NCBI GenBank assembly: GCA_934271655.1
Contig: CAKQRW010000030.1
Coordinates: 1-38,853, forward strand
DNA: 38,853 nt
Direction of reading: 5' to 3'
Origin: an uncultured Bacteroidaceae bacterium
Lineage (GTDB): Bacteria > Bacteroidota > Bacteroidia > Bacteroidales > Bacteroidaceae
Shown: piece after piece, positions 23,654 to 32,108 of the stretch
How the letters are laid out: every line of letters starts with the position of its first letter
Position numbering within the stretch: position 1 is the stretch's first letter
The notes under the pieces: model-generated
Databases searched by the model: none
What the model saw: only the letters and a program-made list of their open reading frames with translations
What the model was told of the DNA's origin: nothing
Made by a program: the position numbers and the translations under genes

Positions 23654-26600
23654 TCAAGCCTGAGCCTTGACCACGCTGATGGCTGCCTTGAAGTCATCGA
23701 AGTCGATAGGCTCGCCCTCTGGGTTGCCCAGCTCGATGTCGTTGGCAAGAACCTGCGAGGCTATGTTGCTCTTGAAGGCAGCAAGTACAGCCTGTGTCTC
23801 TGGAGTGTCGGAGATGACCACCTTGATGCGGTCTGTGATCTCAAATCCCTGAGTCTTGCGCAGGTTCTGTATCTGCTTGATGAGCTTGCGCGCATTTCCC
23901 TCGTTCTTCAGTTCAGGAGTGATGGTGATGTCGAGAGCCACGGTGGTGGAGCCCTCATTGGCTACGCTCCATCCTGGGATGTCTTGAGACATGATGCTCA
24001 CGTCGCTTAGTTCCACTACCACATCCTGTCCCTCTGTGCTGAGGGTGATGCTGCCCTTGGCCTCCAGTTCGGCTATCTGCTCTTGTGTCATGTCGCTCAC
24101 GGCGTTGTTCACGGCCTTCATCAGCTTGCCGAATTTCTTTCCCATCACACGGAAGTCGCACTTGACGTTCTTCACGAGCATGGAGCCATCCATCAGCTGG
24201 AGCTCCTTCACGTTGACCTCCTTGGTGATGATAGACTTCATGCGCTCTATGCGCGCGCTCAGCACAGCGTCGGTGTCTGGTATGGCGATAGAGTGGAGAG
24301 CCTGTATCACAGGTATCCTCACCTTCTTACGGATGGAGAGTCCCATGGATGTGACCTTCATGGCTGCCTCCATGGCTGCCTCAAGCTCGGTGTCTATCTG
24401 TTCCTCGTGGCATGCTGGGAACTTGGCCAGGTGGACGCTCTTGCTGCTGTCCTTGCCTGTGGCTCCATTGAGGTCGCGGAACAGCTGGTCGGCGTAGAAT
24501 GGCGCTACTGGCGCTATGAGGCGGCTCAGGGTGTCGAGACAGATGTAGAGAGTCTGGTAGGCCGAGAGCTTGTCCTCTGTCATCTCGCCTCCCCAGAACC
24601 TCTGCTTGTTGAGGCGTATGTACCAGTTGGAGAGCTTGTCGATGACGAACGACTGGATGAGTCGGCCCGCTGGAGTGGGGTCGAAGTCGTCGAGATATGT
24701 CCTGACGCTCTTCACCAGCGTGTTGAGTTCTGAGAGCAGCCAGCGGTCGAAGTCGGGGCGCTGGCTGTAGTCGATGTCAGCCTCCTTGTATTCGAAGCCG
24801 TCCACGTTGGCGTACATGGTGAAGAATGAGTAGGCCTGCTGCAGCTTGATGAAGAACTGGCTTGTGACCTCTTTGACTCCTTCTGGATCGAACGAGAGGT
24901 TATCCCATGGAGATGAGTTGGTTATCATATACCATCTTACAGCGTCGGCTCCGTATTTTTCGATGCACTCAAACGGGTTGATCACATTGCCGATGCGCTT
25001 AGACATCTTGATGCCGTTCTTGTCGAGCACGAGACCGTTGGAGATAACTGCCTTGTATGCCACGGAGTCGAACACCATGGTGGCTATGGCGTGGAGCGTG
25101 AAGAACCATCCGCGTGTCTGGTCCACACCCTCTGCTATGAAGTCGGCTGGGTATGATTTGCGCTCGTCGATGAGCTCCTTGTTCTCGAACGGGTAGTGTA
25201 TCTGCGCATATGGCATGGCGCCCGAGTCAAACCACACGTCGATGAGGTCGAGCTCGCGTGTGAGCACGTTGCCCTTGTCCGACACGAGTTTTATGTCGTC
25301 CACATAAGGGCGGTGGAGGTCTATCCTGTCATAGTTGGCCTGTGACATGTCGCCTGGCACAAAGCCCTTGTCCTTAAGAGGATTGGATGTCATCACGCCA
25401 GCAGCCACAGCTTTCTCTATCTCGTTGTAGAGCTCTTCCACGCTGCCTATGCACAGTTCCTCGCGCGTGTCTCTGTTGCGCCAGATAGGAAGAGGCGTGC
25501 CCCAGTAGCGAGAGCGCGAGAGATTCCAGTCGTTGAGGTTCTCCAGCCATTTGCCAAAGCGTCCTGTGCCGGTGCTCTCAGGCTTCCACTTGATAGTCTT
25601 GTTCAGTTCGTACATGCGGTCCTTCTTCGCTGTAGAGCGGATGAACCACGAGTCGAGGGGATAGTAGAGCACAGGCTTGTCTGTGCGCCAGCAATGAGGA
25701 TAGTTGTGCACGTGCTTTTCTATCTTGAAGGCTGTGCCAGCTTCCTTCATCTCGAGACAGAGCACCACGTTGAGGTCCATGTCCTTAGTGGCAGCCTTCT
25801 CGTCATACTTGCCGTCCTTGTTGTATTTAGGGTCATAGGCGTTCTTGACATAATCTCCAGCGTGCTTCCAATAACTGTCTTTCACACAGAGAGATGCGAA
25901 CTCTTCGTTCATGTCTTCCTTTATGAAATACTTGCCTGTGAAGTCGACCATAGGGCGCGTGTCGCCAGCCTTGTCGATGACAAAGAGAGATGGTATGCCC
26001 GCATCCTTAGCCACCTTGGCGTCGTCGGCTCCGAATGTAGGAGCGATGTGCACGATGCCTGTGCCGTCTTCCGTTGTCACGTAGTCGCCGGGGATGACTC
26101 TGAAGGCCTCGGCCTCCTTGTCCACCACTTTGTCGCCTTCCAGGGCGCATGGCTTGACCCAAGGCATCAGTTGCTCGTATCGCACGCCCACGAGATCGGT
26201 GCCCTTGCCTCGCCAGATGATGTCGACAGGCTTCTCGTTTCCGTCCTCATCTTTCTCAGGAGCGAAATAGGCAGCCAGGCGCGATTCGGCCAGCACGTAT
26301 ATGGCTTCTTCACCGCTGTATGGGTTCTTGCCCTTGACAGCCACATAGTCTATCTTGGGTCCGACGCAGAGGGCTGTGTTGGAAGGCAGGGTCCATGGAG
26401 TGGTAGTCCACGCGAGGATGTAGACAGGCAAGCTTGCGCTTTTGGCGGCCTCGTCGGTCACTCTGAACTGCGCGGTCACCGTAGTGTCCTTCACGTCCCT
26501 GTAGCAGCCTGGCTGGTTCAGCTCGTGCGATGAGAGTCCCGTGCCTGCTGCAGGCGAATATGGCTGTATGGTGTATCCCTTGTAGAGGAGTCCCTTGTTG

Positions 26601-27100
26601 TAGAGCTGCTTAAGCAGGTACCAGAGCGACTCGATATACTTGTTGTCGTATGTGATGTATGGATGTTCCAGGTCTACCCAGTAGCCCATCTTGTCGGTCA
26701 GCTCGGTCCACTCGCTGGTATACATCATCACGTTCTTGCGGCAGGCGTCGTTGTAGTCGTCCACGCTGATTTTCTTGCCTATGTCTTCCTTGGTGATGCC
26801 AAGTGACTTTTCCACAGACAGCTCTACTGGCAGTCCGTGTGTGTCCCATCCGGCCTTGCGCTTCACCTGGAATCCCAGCATGGTCTTGTAGCGCAGGAAT
26901 GTGTCCTTGATGGTTCGTCCCATCACGTGGTGTATGCCGGGATGTCCGTTGGCCGATGGCGGTCCCTCAAAGAAGATGAACTGCGGGCAGCCCTCGCGTT
27001 CCTCTATGCTCTTGTGGAACATGTCTTCTGCGTTCCACTCTTCAAGCACCTCCTTGTTGACGTTGGAGAGGTTTAGTTTTGTTCTTTCTGTGAATTTCAT
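23654..27100 (-). CDS. ileS: Isoleucyl-tRNA synthetase, eukaryal-type (IleRS2-like)
   Basis: Starting at the ATG at 27100 the protein has 1148 residues; the 43-codon upstream extension lies inside pyrI and is rejected. The class I signature region reads PPSANGHPGIHHVMGR. Aligned to the usual ANGxPHxGH, the motif is GIHH (55-58) instead of HxGH. KAGWDTHGLPVE follows, then the editing domain, and KMSKR near residue 700, the variant of type-2 IleRS. The C-terminal anticodon and tail domains are full length. The ATG shares a base with the pyrI stop (TAATG). IleRS2 enzymes are generally resistant to mupirocin, so natural resistance is expected. Confidence 0.96.
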   Translation of the reverse strand: MKFTERTKLNLSNVNKEVLEEWNAEDMFHKSIEEREGCPQFIFFEGPPSANGHPGIHHVMGRTIKDTFLRYKTMLGFQVKRKAGWDTHGLPVELSVEKSLGITKEDIGKKISVDDYNDACRKNVMMYTSEWTELTDKMGYWVDLEHPYITYDNKYIESLWYLLKQLYNKGLLYKGYTIQPYSPAAGTGLSSHELNQPGCYRDVKDTTVTAQFRVTDEAAKSASLPVYILAWTTTPWTLPSNTALCVGPKIDYVAVKGKNPYSGEEAIYVLAESRLAAYFAPEKDEDGNEKPVDIIWRGKGTDLVGVRYEQLMPWVKPCALEGDKVVDKEAEAFRVIPGDYVTTEDGTGIVHIAPTFGADDAKVAKDAGIPSLFVIDKAGDTRPMVDFTGKYFIKEDMNEEFASLCVKDSYWKHAGDYVKNAYDPKYNKDGKYDEKAATKDMDLNVVLCLEMKEAGTAFKIEKHVHNYPHCWRTDKPVLYYPLDSWFIRSTAKKDRMYELNKTIKWKPESTGTGRFGKWLENLNDWNLSRSRYWGTPLPIWRNRDTREELCIGSVEELYNEIEKAVAAGVMTSNPLKDKGFVPGDMSQANYDRIDLHRPYVDDIKLVSDKGNVLTRELDLIDVWFDSGAMPYAQIHYPFENKELIDERKSYPADFIAEGVDQTRGWFFTLHAIATMVFDSVAYKAVISNGLVLDKNGIKMSKRIGNVINPFECIEKYGADAVRWYMITNSSPWDNLSFDPEGVKEVTSQFFIKLQQAYSFFTMYANVDGFEYKEADIDYSQRPDFDRWLLSELNTLVKSVRTYLDDFDPTPAGRLIQSFVIDKLSNWYIRLNKQRFWGGEMTEDKLSAYQTLYICLDTLSRLIAPVAPFYADQLFRDLNGATGKDSSKSVHLAKFPACHEEQIDTELEAAMEAAMKVTSMGLSIRKKVRIPVIQALHSIAIPDTDAVLSARIERMKSIITKEVNVKELQLMDGSMLVKNVKCDFRVMGKKFGKLMKAVNNAVSDMTQEQIAELEAKGSITLSTEGQDVVVELSDVSIMSQDIPGWSVANEGSTTVALDITITPELKNEGNARKLIKQIQNLRKTQGFEITDRIKVVISDTPETQAVLAAFKSNIASQVLANDIELGNPEGEPIDFDDFKAAISVVKAQA

Positions 27101-27555
27101 TATTTCAGTTTTATATCTTTCAGTTGTTGTTCTTTGCCGCAGTATCTGCACTTCAGGGTCTGGAGGTCCTTGCGGTAGAATACTGTCCTCATTGGCTCGT
27201 TGTTTGTGATGCAGACGGGGTTGGCGCATTTCACGATGTTGGTGAGCACCTCTGGCAGGGTGACCTCAATCTTTTCTGCCACCTTGTAGTCTTTGATGAC
27301 CACCACGCGGATGTTGGGGCATACCACAGCCAGCTGGCTGATCTCTTCCTCCGAGAAGAACTTGCCAGATATCTTTATCAGTCCCTTTTGTCCCATCACC
27401 TGGCTTCTCAGGTTGTTGGCGATGACCACCTCTGCGTTGCAGTCCTCAAGGTCGAGCAACTGTGCTACGGTGAAGAGTTTGTCTGTCGGTATGTGATCGA
27501 TGACGGAGCCGTTCTCAATGGCTGCCACCATCATGTGTTCCTTGTTGTTCTCCAT
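27100..27555 (-). CDS. pyrI: Aspartate carbamoyltransferase regulatory chain
   Basis: The protein has 151 residues. The N-terminal allosteric domain shows VAAIENGSVIDHIPTDKLF, and the C-terminal zinc domain has four cysteines in the required pattern: C110, C115, C136 and C139 (KCANPVC and KCRYCG). It binds nucleotides and tunes the PyrB trimers by CTP/ATP. It follows pyrB by 92 bp and its stop overlaps the ileS start, so it probably couples pyrimidine and isoleucyl-tRNA synthetase expression on one transcript. Confidence 0.95.
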   Translation of the reverse strand: MENNKEHMMVAAIENGSVIDHIPTDKLFTVAQLLDLEDCNAEVVIANNLRSQVMGQKGLIKISGKFFSEEEISQLAVVCPNIRVVVIKDYKVAEKIEVTLPEVLTNIVKCANPVCITNNEPMRTVFYRKDLQTLKCRYCGKEQQLKDIKLK

Positions 27556-27647
27556 AGTGTGTGCGTTATTCTTATGGTTTCTGTGGCCGGTGCTTCTTGT
27601 GTGCGAGCCGGCTGTTGGGTTCAGAGTGTTTCCTGTTGAAGTGTATT

Positions 27648-28595
27648 TTATCCGATGACAGTCTTGTCGTTTCTGATGTCGTCGAGAGTGATGCCGAGCA
27701 CGTCGCAGATGAGGGCCTCGCGTGCGTAGAGTCCGTTCTGCGCCTGGTCGAAGTAGTAGGCGTGCTTGCTGTCGTCCACGTCATACTCTATCTCGTTGAC
27801 GCGTGGCAGCGGGTGGAGAATCTTCATGTTGTCCTTGCACTTGCCGAGCATGTCGGCCTTCAGGATATAGGCGTCCTTCACTCTCTCATATTCCATCAGG
27901 TCGGTGAAGCGCTCGCGCTGCACGCGTGTCATGTAGAGGATGTCGGCGTCGGAGATGGTGTCCTCGGTGAAGTCTTGCTGCTCCACGTAGCGTATGCCCT
28001 TCTGCTTGCAGTAGAGCTTGTATTCTTCTGGCATCTCTAGTTCCTTTGGCGCTATGAAGTGGAATGTGGGGTTGTACTGGCGCATAGACATGAGCAGCGA
28101 GTGGACGGTTCGGCCATACTTGAGGTCGCCCACCATGTAGATGTTCAGGTCTTCCAGCGTTCCCTGTGTCTTATAGATGGAGTAGAGGTCGAGCATTGTC
28201 TGTGACGGGTGCAGGTTGGAGCCGTCGCCAGCATTGATGATGGGCACGTTGGTCACTTCACTTGCGTAGAGGGCTGCGCCTTCCAGCTTGTGTCTCATCA
28301 CAATCACGTCGGCATAGTTGCTCACCATCTTGATGGTATCCTTCAGCGTCTCGCCCTTTGACGAGCTTGTCGCCTTGGGGTCGCTGAAGCCTATGACGCG
28401 TGCTCCGAGCCTGTTGGCAGCTGTCTCGAAGGAGAGCCTTGTGCGTGTGGATGGCTCAAAGAAGAGTGTGGCAACCACTTTTCCTTTGAGCAGCTGGCGG
28501 TTGGGATGAGCCTCAAACTCTGTAGCCATGTCAAGGAGATATTGTATCTTTTCCTTGCTGTAGTCGGCTATTGAAACAATGCTTCTATTTTCCAT
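27648..28595 (-). CDS. pyrB: Aspartate carbamoyltransferase catalytic chain
   Basis: I choose the ATG at 28595 (MENRSIVSIAD, 315 residues), which matches family N-termini; an ATG at 28622 would leave a leader of only about 8 nt. Signature motifs are FFEPSTRTR (carbamoyl phosphate binding), DPKATSSSKGE, MRHKLEGAA, NAGDGSNLHPSQ, DLKYGRTVHSL and HPLPRVNEI. It catalyses the first committed step of pyrimidine synthesis with PyrI. The predicted leader of about 35 nt is too short for a UTP-sensing attenuator. Confidence 0.97.
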   Translation of the reverse strand: MENRSIVSIADYSKEKIQYLLDMATEFEAHPNRQLLKGKVVATLFFEPSTRTRLSFETAANRLGARVIGFSDPKATSSSKGETLKDTIKMVSNYADVIVMRHKLEGAALYASEVTNVPIINAGDGSNLHPSQTMLDLYSIYKTQGTLEDLNIYMVGDLKYGRTVHSLLMSMRQYNPTFHFIAPKELEMPEEYKLYCKQKGIRYVEQQDFTEDTISDADILYMTRVQRERFTDLMEYERVKDAYILKADMLGKCKDNMKILHPLPRVNEIEYDVDDSKHAYYFDQAQNGLYAREALICDVLGITLDDIRNDKTVIG

Positions 28596-28636
28596 ATAAT
28601 AATCGTGATTATTATTGTTCAACGTATAAATTCGTA

Positions 28637-28644
28637 CAAAGGTA
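28637..28644 (-). promoter_or_regulatory. Candidate minus-7 element for the pyrBI-ileS run
   Basis: Minus-strand TACCTTTG lies 42 bp upstream of the chosen pyrB start. No minus-33 match at 19-20 nt; TTG occurs at 16 nt. Confidence 0.5.
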
Positions 28645-28735
28645 GTGATTTTTTCTGATTCAAGCTTCCTTTATGTGCCAATAGTTTGAAAAAATGCGTC
28701 TCTGTGTCTGTGTGGCAGCGCTTATTTATATGTAT

Positions 28736-28775
28736 GAGTGGCATTCAGCACAATGTGATGTGCCAAATGCCACTC
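28736..28775. terminator. Hairpin between uxaA and pyrB
   Basis: Arms gagtggcatt (28736-28745) and aatgccactc (28766-28775) are perfectly complementary over 10 bp, with GCAC/GTGC pairing inside. It sits downstream of uxaA but lacks a clear T-run. Confidence 0.45.
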
Positions 28776-28834
28776 CTTTATGCAGATGTCTTTTTGCCTG
28801 CGGCATGTCATGCCCGTCTTTCCTTTTGGGGAGG

Positions 28835-28934
28835 GCTTACAGAGTCACTCCGTTCTTGAAGATGGCTATCAGGTGAAGATGGACTACAGCGGATTCCAGC
28901 TTACAGAGTCACTCCGTTCTTGAAGATGGCTATC
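28835..28934. repeat. 36-bp duplication of the uxaA 3' end
   Basis: The 36-bp text at 28899-28934, containing the last uxaA codons (IAIFKNGVTL and stop), is repeated exactly at 28835-28870, 64 bp further downstream of the gene. The 28-bp spacer is unrelated. With the hairpin and the pyrB promoter this accounts for the 305-bp gap. Confidence 0.97.
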
Positions 28935-30448
28935 TCTTGGTAGCCCTTCTTCTCGTTCCATGCCAGTTCGCCACTTGCCACGGCTATTACCTTCTCGGCG
29001 AAGCGTCGGAAGGCCTCCCTCATGTGCTCGCCTTCCACGATGGTGCCGGCGTTGAAGTCAATCCATGTGGGCTTGCTTGACGCAAGATGCGTGTTGGTGC
29101 TTATCTTCATGGTCGGGACGAAGGTGCCGAAAGGTGTGCCTCGGCCTGTGGTGAACAGCACTATGTGGCAGCCCGAGGCGGCCAGGGCTGTGGCGGCCAC
29201 AAGGTCGTTGCCCGGGGCGGAAAGGAGGTTGAGCCCCTTGGCGCTGATGCGCTCGCCATAGCTGACCACTCCCTTGACGGCGCTTTTGCCGCATTTCTGC
29301 GTGCATCCGAGTGCCTTCTCCTCCAGGGTGGATATCCCTCCAGCCTTGTTGCCAGGCGAGGGGTTCTCTCCTACGGGCTCGCCGTGTGATATGAAGTATT
29401 GCTTGAAGTCGTTCACGAGTTTGACGGTCTGGTCAAACAGTTGCCTCGTCTCGCACCTGTTCATCAGGATTGTTTCCGCGCCAAACATTTCTGGCACCTC
29501 TGTCAGCACGGTGGTGCCTCCTTGCGCCACGATGAAGTCGCTGAACACGCCGAGGAGCGGATTGGCTGTGATGCCTGAGAAGCCGTCGGAGCCTCCGCAC
29601 TTGAGTCCCACCCTCAGTTCTGACAGCGGCACGTCCTCTCGCTGGTCTCTAGCCGCCTTGGCGTAAAGGCCGCGGAGCATTCTCATGCCTTCCTCTACCT
29701 CGTCGCCTTCCACTTTCTGGCTCACCATGAACTGTATACGCTCATGGTCGTAGTCGCCAAGCGTCTGCTCGAAGAGGTCGGGCTGGTTGTTCTCGCATCC
29801 CAGTCCCACCACAAGCACGGCTCCGGCATTGGGGTGAAGTACGAGGTCGTGCAGCACCTTGCGTGTGTTCTCATGGTCTTCCGACAGCTGCGAGCAGCCA
29901 TAGTTGTGCGGAAAAGCCGCTACGCGCAGCTTCTCGGCAGAGGGTGGCAAGAGCTTGCCCAGTTCTGAATCAGGGTCCTCTGCCTCTTTTCTCAGTCTGT
30001 CGGCCAACTGGTTGACTACTCCGTTGACGCAGCCCACAGTAGGCACAATCCACACTTCGTTTCTGATGCCTACGTCTCCATTTTTCCTGCGGTATCCCTT
30101 GAAGGTCATCTGCTTGGAGACGAACCATTCATGGTAGGCGGGGCTGGTCAGCTCGTCTTTGCCCACGGGATGGTATTCATAGTCGAGGAGTCCGCTCAGG
30201 TTGGTCCTTATGTTTTCGTGGCAGATGAAGTCGCCCTTCTTGTGGCTTTGCTTCATGTGGCCTATTGGGTAGCCGTATTTTATCACGTTGTCGCCTTCGT
30301 TGAGGTCGGTGAGCAGCACTTTGTGTCCGGCTGGCACATCGTTGTTGATGGTCAGGCCGATGCCGTCTACTTCAGCCTTGTCGCCTTTGTGGAGTGGCTC
30401 TATGGCCACGGCAACATTGTCCGCTGGGTTTATTCTTATAAGTTTCAT
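28901..30448 (-). CDS. uxaA: Altronate dehydratase, UxaA family
   Basis: The protein has 515 residues. The N-terminal SAF domain (about 1-80; INPADNVAVAIEPL, GHKVLLTDL, IKYGYPIGH) is followed by the galactarate/altronate dehydratase core: GFRRKNG-like GYRRKNGDVGIRNEVWIVPTVG split over 110-131, HNYGCSQL, GLGCENNQPD, GLKCGGSDGFSGITANPLLG and CTQKCGKSAV. The C-terminal GRGTPFG and P-T-x-K-I-STNT elements are present. It converts D-altronate to 2-keto-3-deoxygluconate in galacturonate catabolism. No other uronate genes adjoin it; the AraC regulator upstream could control it. Confidence 0.9.
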   Translation of the reverse strand: MKLIRINPADNVAVAIEPLHKGDKAEVDGIGLTINNDVPAGHKVLLTDLNEGDNVIKYGYPIGHMKQSHKKGDFICHENIRTNLSGLLDYEYHPVGKDELTSPAYHEWFVSKQMTFKGYRRKNGDVGIRNEVWIVPTVGCVNGVVNQLADRLRKEAEDPDSELGKLLPPSAEKLRVAAFPHNYGCSQLSEDHENTRKVLHDLVLHPNAGAVLVVGLGCENNQPDLFEQTLGDYDHERIQFMVSQKVEGDEVEEGMRMLRGLYAKAARDQREDVPLSELRVGLKCGGSDGFSGITANPLLGVFSDFIVAQGGTTVLTEVPEMFGAETILMNRCETRQLFDQTVKLVNDFKQYFISHGEPVGENPSPGNKAGGISTLEEKALGCTQKCGKSAVKGVVSYGERISAKGLNLLSAPGNDLVAATALAASGCHIVLFTTGRGTPFGTFVPTMKISTNTHLASSKPTWIDFNAGTIVEGEHMREAFRRFAEKVIAVASGELAWNEKKGYQEIAIFKNGVTL

Positions 30449-30460
30449 GGGCTTGTATAG

Positions 30461-30746
30461 TAGTAAAAATGAAGTTTACGTCGTAGTAAGAATGATGTTT
30501 ACGTCGCTTCGCACAATGCGTTTGATAGTATTGTGATGGAGTGCTTGTATAGTAGTAAGGATGATGTTTGTGTTTTGTAAGCCTTAGCTTCCATCTCAAG
30601 AATCTAGGGTTTCCGTTTCGTTAGCCTTAGGTTTTCGTTTTGTTAACCTTAGGTTCCCGTTTCGTTAGCCTTAGGTTTTCGTTTTGTCAACCTTAGTTTT
30701 CTGTTTCGTTAGCCTTGGGATTTCATCAAAAGAGTCTTGGCTTTTT
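30461..30746. repeat. 22-23 bp periodic array filling the uxaA-AraC gap
   Basis: Two 23-bp units (30461-30483, 30484-30506; tagtaaNaatgaNgtttacgtcg) recur at 30553-30575, 69 bp (three units) on. Then 22-bp units run 30572-30593, 30615-30636, 30637-30658, 30659-30680, 30681-30702 and 30703-30724 with core gttt(c/t)gttagccttagg; degraded units flank them. The gap 30449-30817 (369 bp) holds nothing else clear; a uxaA promoter was not identified. Confidence 0.9.
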
Positions 30747-30817
30747 GCCACAAGAGTTCTTTATTCTGCTATATAGAGCTTGGCCTTTTTGCTTGATAAA
30801 GTTTCTTGTGTCTTGTC

Positions 30818-31720
30818 TTACAGAGCCTTATACTCCTTAGGTGTGTATCCAGTATACTTCTTGAAGAATTTGGCAAAGAAACTTTGGTTGGCAAAGTTGA
30901 GATGGTTGCTCACGTCCTTTATGCTTGTCTCCTCCATCCTGAGCATGGACTTGGCTTCCAGGATGACAAACTGGTTGATCCAGTCGGTGGCATATCTTCC
31001 GCTGACCGCGTGCACCACGCTTGAGAGATATTTGGGCGATATGCAGAGTTTGTCGGCATAGAAAGTGATGGAGCGGTTGTCCAGATAGTTGTCTTTCACA
31101 ATTTTGATGAAGTTGGTGAACAGCTCTTCCTTCCTGCTCTTTGGCTGCTCGGCCTCTGTGGCGGCCGCATCTTGCACGAATCTGTTGAAGAAGTTGCAGA
31201 GCATGATCTGTGTGTAGCTCTTTGCCACTTCCTCCTTGAAGCGGAAGTCGGGGTCTGTAAGTTTTTTCTTTATCTCGTTGTATATCATCATGCACTCCTG
31301 CATGTCCTCTTCGCTCATGTGGCTGACAGGCATTCTTTTCACCTTGTTGACATGCTCGATGATGGTTTTAGCGTTGCCAACATACTTGAGGAAGTCTGAG
31401 TTGATGGCGATGAAAGCGCAACGTGTGCCTTCTGCTATGTTGATGACACGAAGGAAACTGCCAGTCAAGACCATAGCCGCGTCGTCGTCGTGCAGCGTGT
31501 ACTTGTGGAGGTCTATTTCCATTTCCATGCTGCCTGACAGGCACAGGAAACAGACGTTCATGTCGAGCTGGACAGGGAATGATGGTCCTGGCTGGCTTTC
31601 TTGCTCTATGCAGTTGTCGTCTATGTTGTCGGTAAGCGCCATCTTTCCTGGTATCTGCACGAATCGTTTGTCTGACGGGAAGTGTGTCAGGTCTACTTTT
31701 ATTATCTCTTGTTTGTTCAT
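30818..31720 (-). CDS. AraC-family transcriptional regulator
   Basis: The protein has 300 residues. The N-terminal half (about 20-150) is a cupin-like ligand domain with little conservation. The C-terminal double helix-turn-helix (about 195-300) includes RSITFYADKLCISPKYLSSVV, ATDWINQFVILEAKSML and the family signature NFANQSFFAKFFKKYTGYTPKEYK. It is oriented toward uxaA and could regulate it, but the repeat-filled gap and lack of a defined operator leave this open. Confidence 0.92.
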   Translation of the reverse strand: MNKQEIIKVDLTHFPSDKRFVQIPGKMALTDNIDDNCIEQESQPGPSFPVQLDMNVCFLCLSGSMEMEIDLHKYTLHDDDAAMVLTGSFLRVINIAEGTRCAFIAINSDFLKYVGNAKTIIEHVNKVKRMPVSHMSEEDMQECMMIYNEIKKKLTDPDFRFKEEVAKSYTQIMLCNFFNRFVQDAAATEAEQPKSRKEELFTNFIKIVKDNYLDNRSITFYADKLCISPKYLSSVVHAVSGRYATDWINQFVILEAKSMLRMEETSIKDVSNHLNFANQSFFAKFFKKYTGYTPKEYKAL

Positions 31721-31745
31721 GTCAAGTATATGGTGTTTATTGGGG

Positions 31746-31753
31746 CAAATTTA
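31746..31753 (-). promoter_or_regulatory. Candidate minus-7 element for the AraC-type gene
   Basis: Minus-strand TAAATTTG, 26 bp upstream of the ATG. Confidence 0.35.
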
Positions 31754-31817
31754 CAAAAAAAAATAATAACCAGGGACATCAGGGTCGGAAAACTCTTGTC
31801 TCTGGTTATTTTTTTGA
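31754..31817. terminator. Bidirectional-type terminator between the 32101 ORF and the AraC-type gene
   Basis: Arms aataaccaggga (31765-31776) and tctctggttatt (31799-31810) pair over 12 bp with one G-T. A-runs precede and T-runs follow, so both strands show a stem with a T-tract. It would end transcription of the minus-strand gene at 32101. A second hairpin (31839-31851 with 31860-31872, one mismatch in 13) lies just upstream. Confidence 0.65.
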
Positions 31818-32015
31818 TAGCCTGGAAAGTTTATTTCTCATGTGGCGCACGAAATTGTCCGTGCGGCACATGTCGGAGTGCGCTTGTGAAGGAAGGATGA
31901 AGCTTCCTGTTGTCTCAAGGCTACCTATACCTTATGCTGGCCTTTTGACCCAAGGATGTCTGTTGTTTAGAAGCCGTCGGCTTTATCTGAAGGAGGCTTG
32001 TCGCTTTTGTGTCCG

Positions 32016-32108
32016 CATTCTTGTTTCAAGACCTCCTCTTCTTGTTTTCATGACCTCCTTCTAATCTCAATACCTCCTATTCTTATTTCATGACCGCCTC
32101 TTATCTCA
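32016..32108. repeat. About 19-22 bp array that includes the stop of the 32101 ORF
   Basis: Read on the minus strand, units begin TGA(A/G)A and end in AGGAGGT or similar: TGAGATAAGAGGCGGTCA contains the last codon and stop of the ORF, followed by variants of 21, 19 and 22 bp and a partial. On the plus strand, whole units lie at 32016-32037 and 32038-32059. The rest of the 380-bp gap holds the terminator, a hairpin and the AraC promoter. Confidence 0.75.

Noticed and set aside
23605..23748. 48-codon N-terminal extension of LspA
   Set aside because: It runs into the ileS 3' end in another frame; MSQKTKYILS is the natural start.
27101..27229. 43-codon N-terminal extension of IleRS
   Set aside because: It lies inside pyrI in another frame, and family N-termini match the ATG at 27100.
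28596..28700. UTP-sensitive attenuator or T-box before pyrB
   Set aside because: The predicted leader is only about 35 nt and no alternative hairpins or T-box text were seen.
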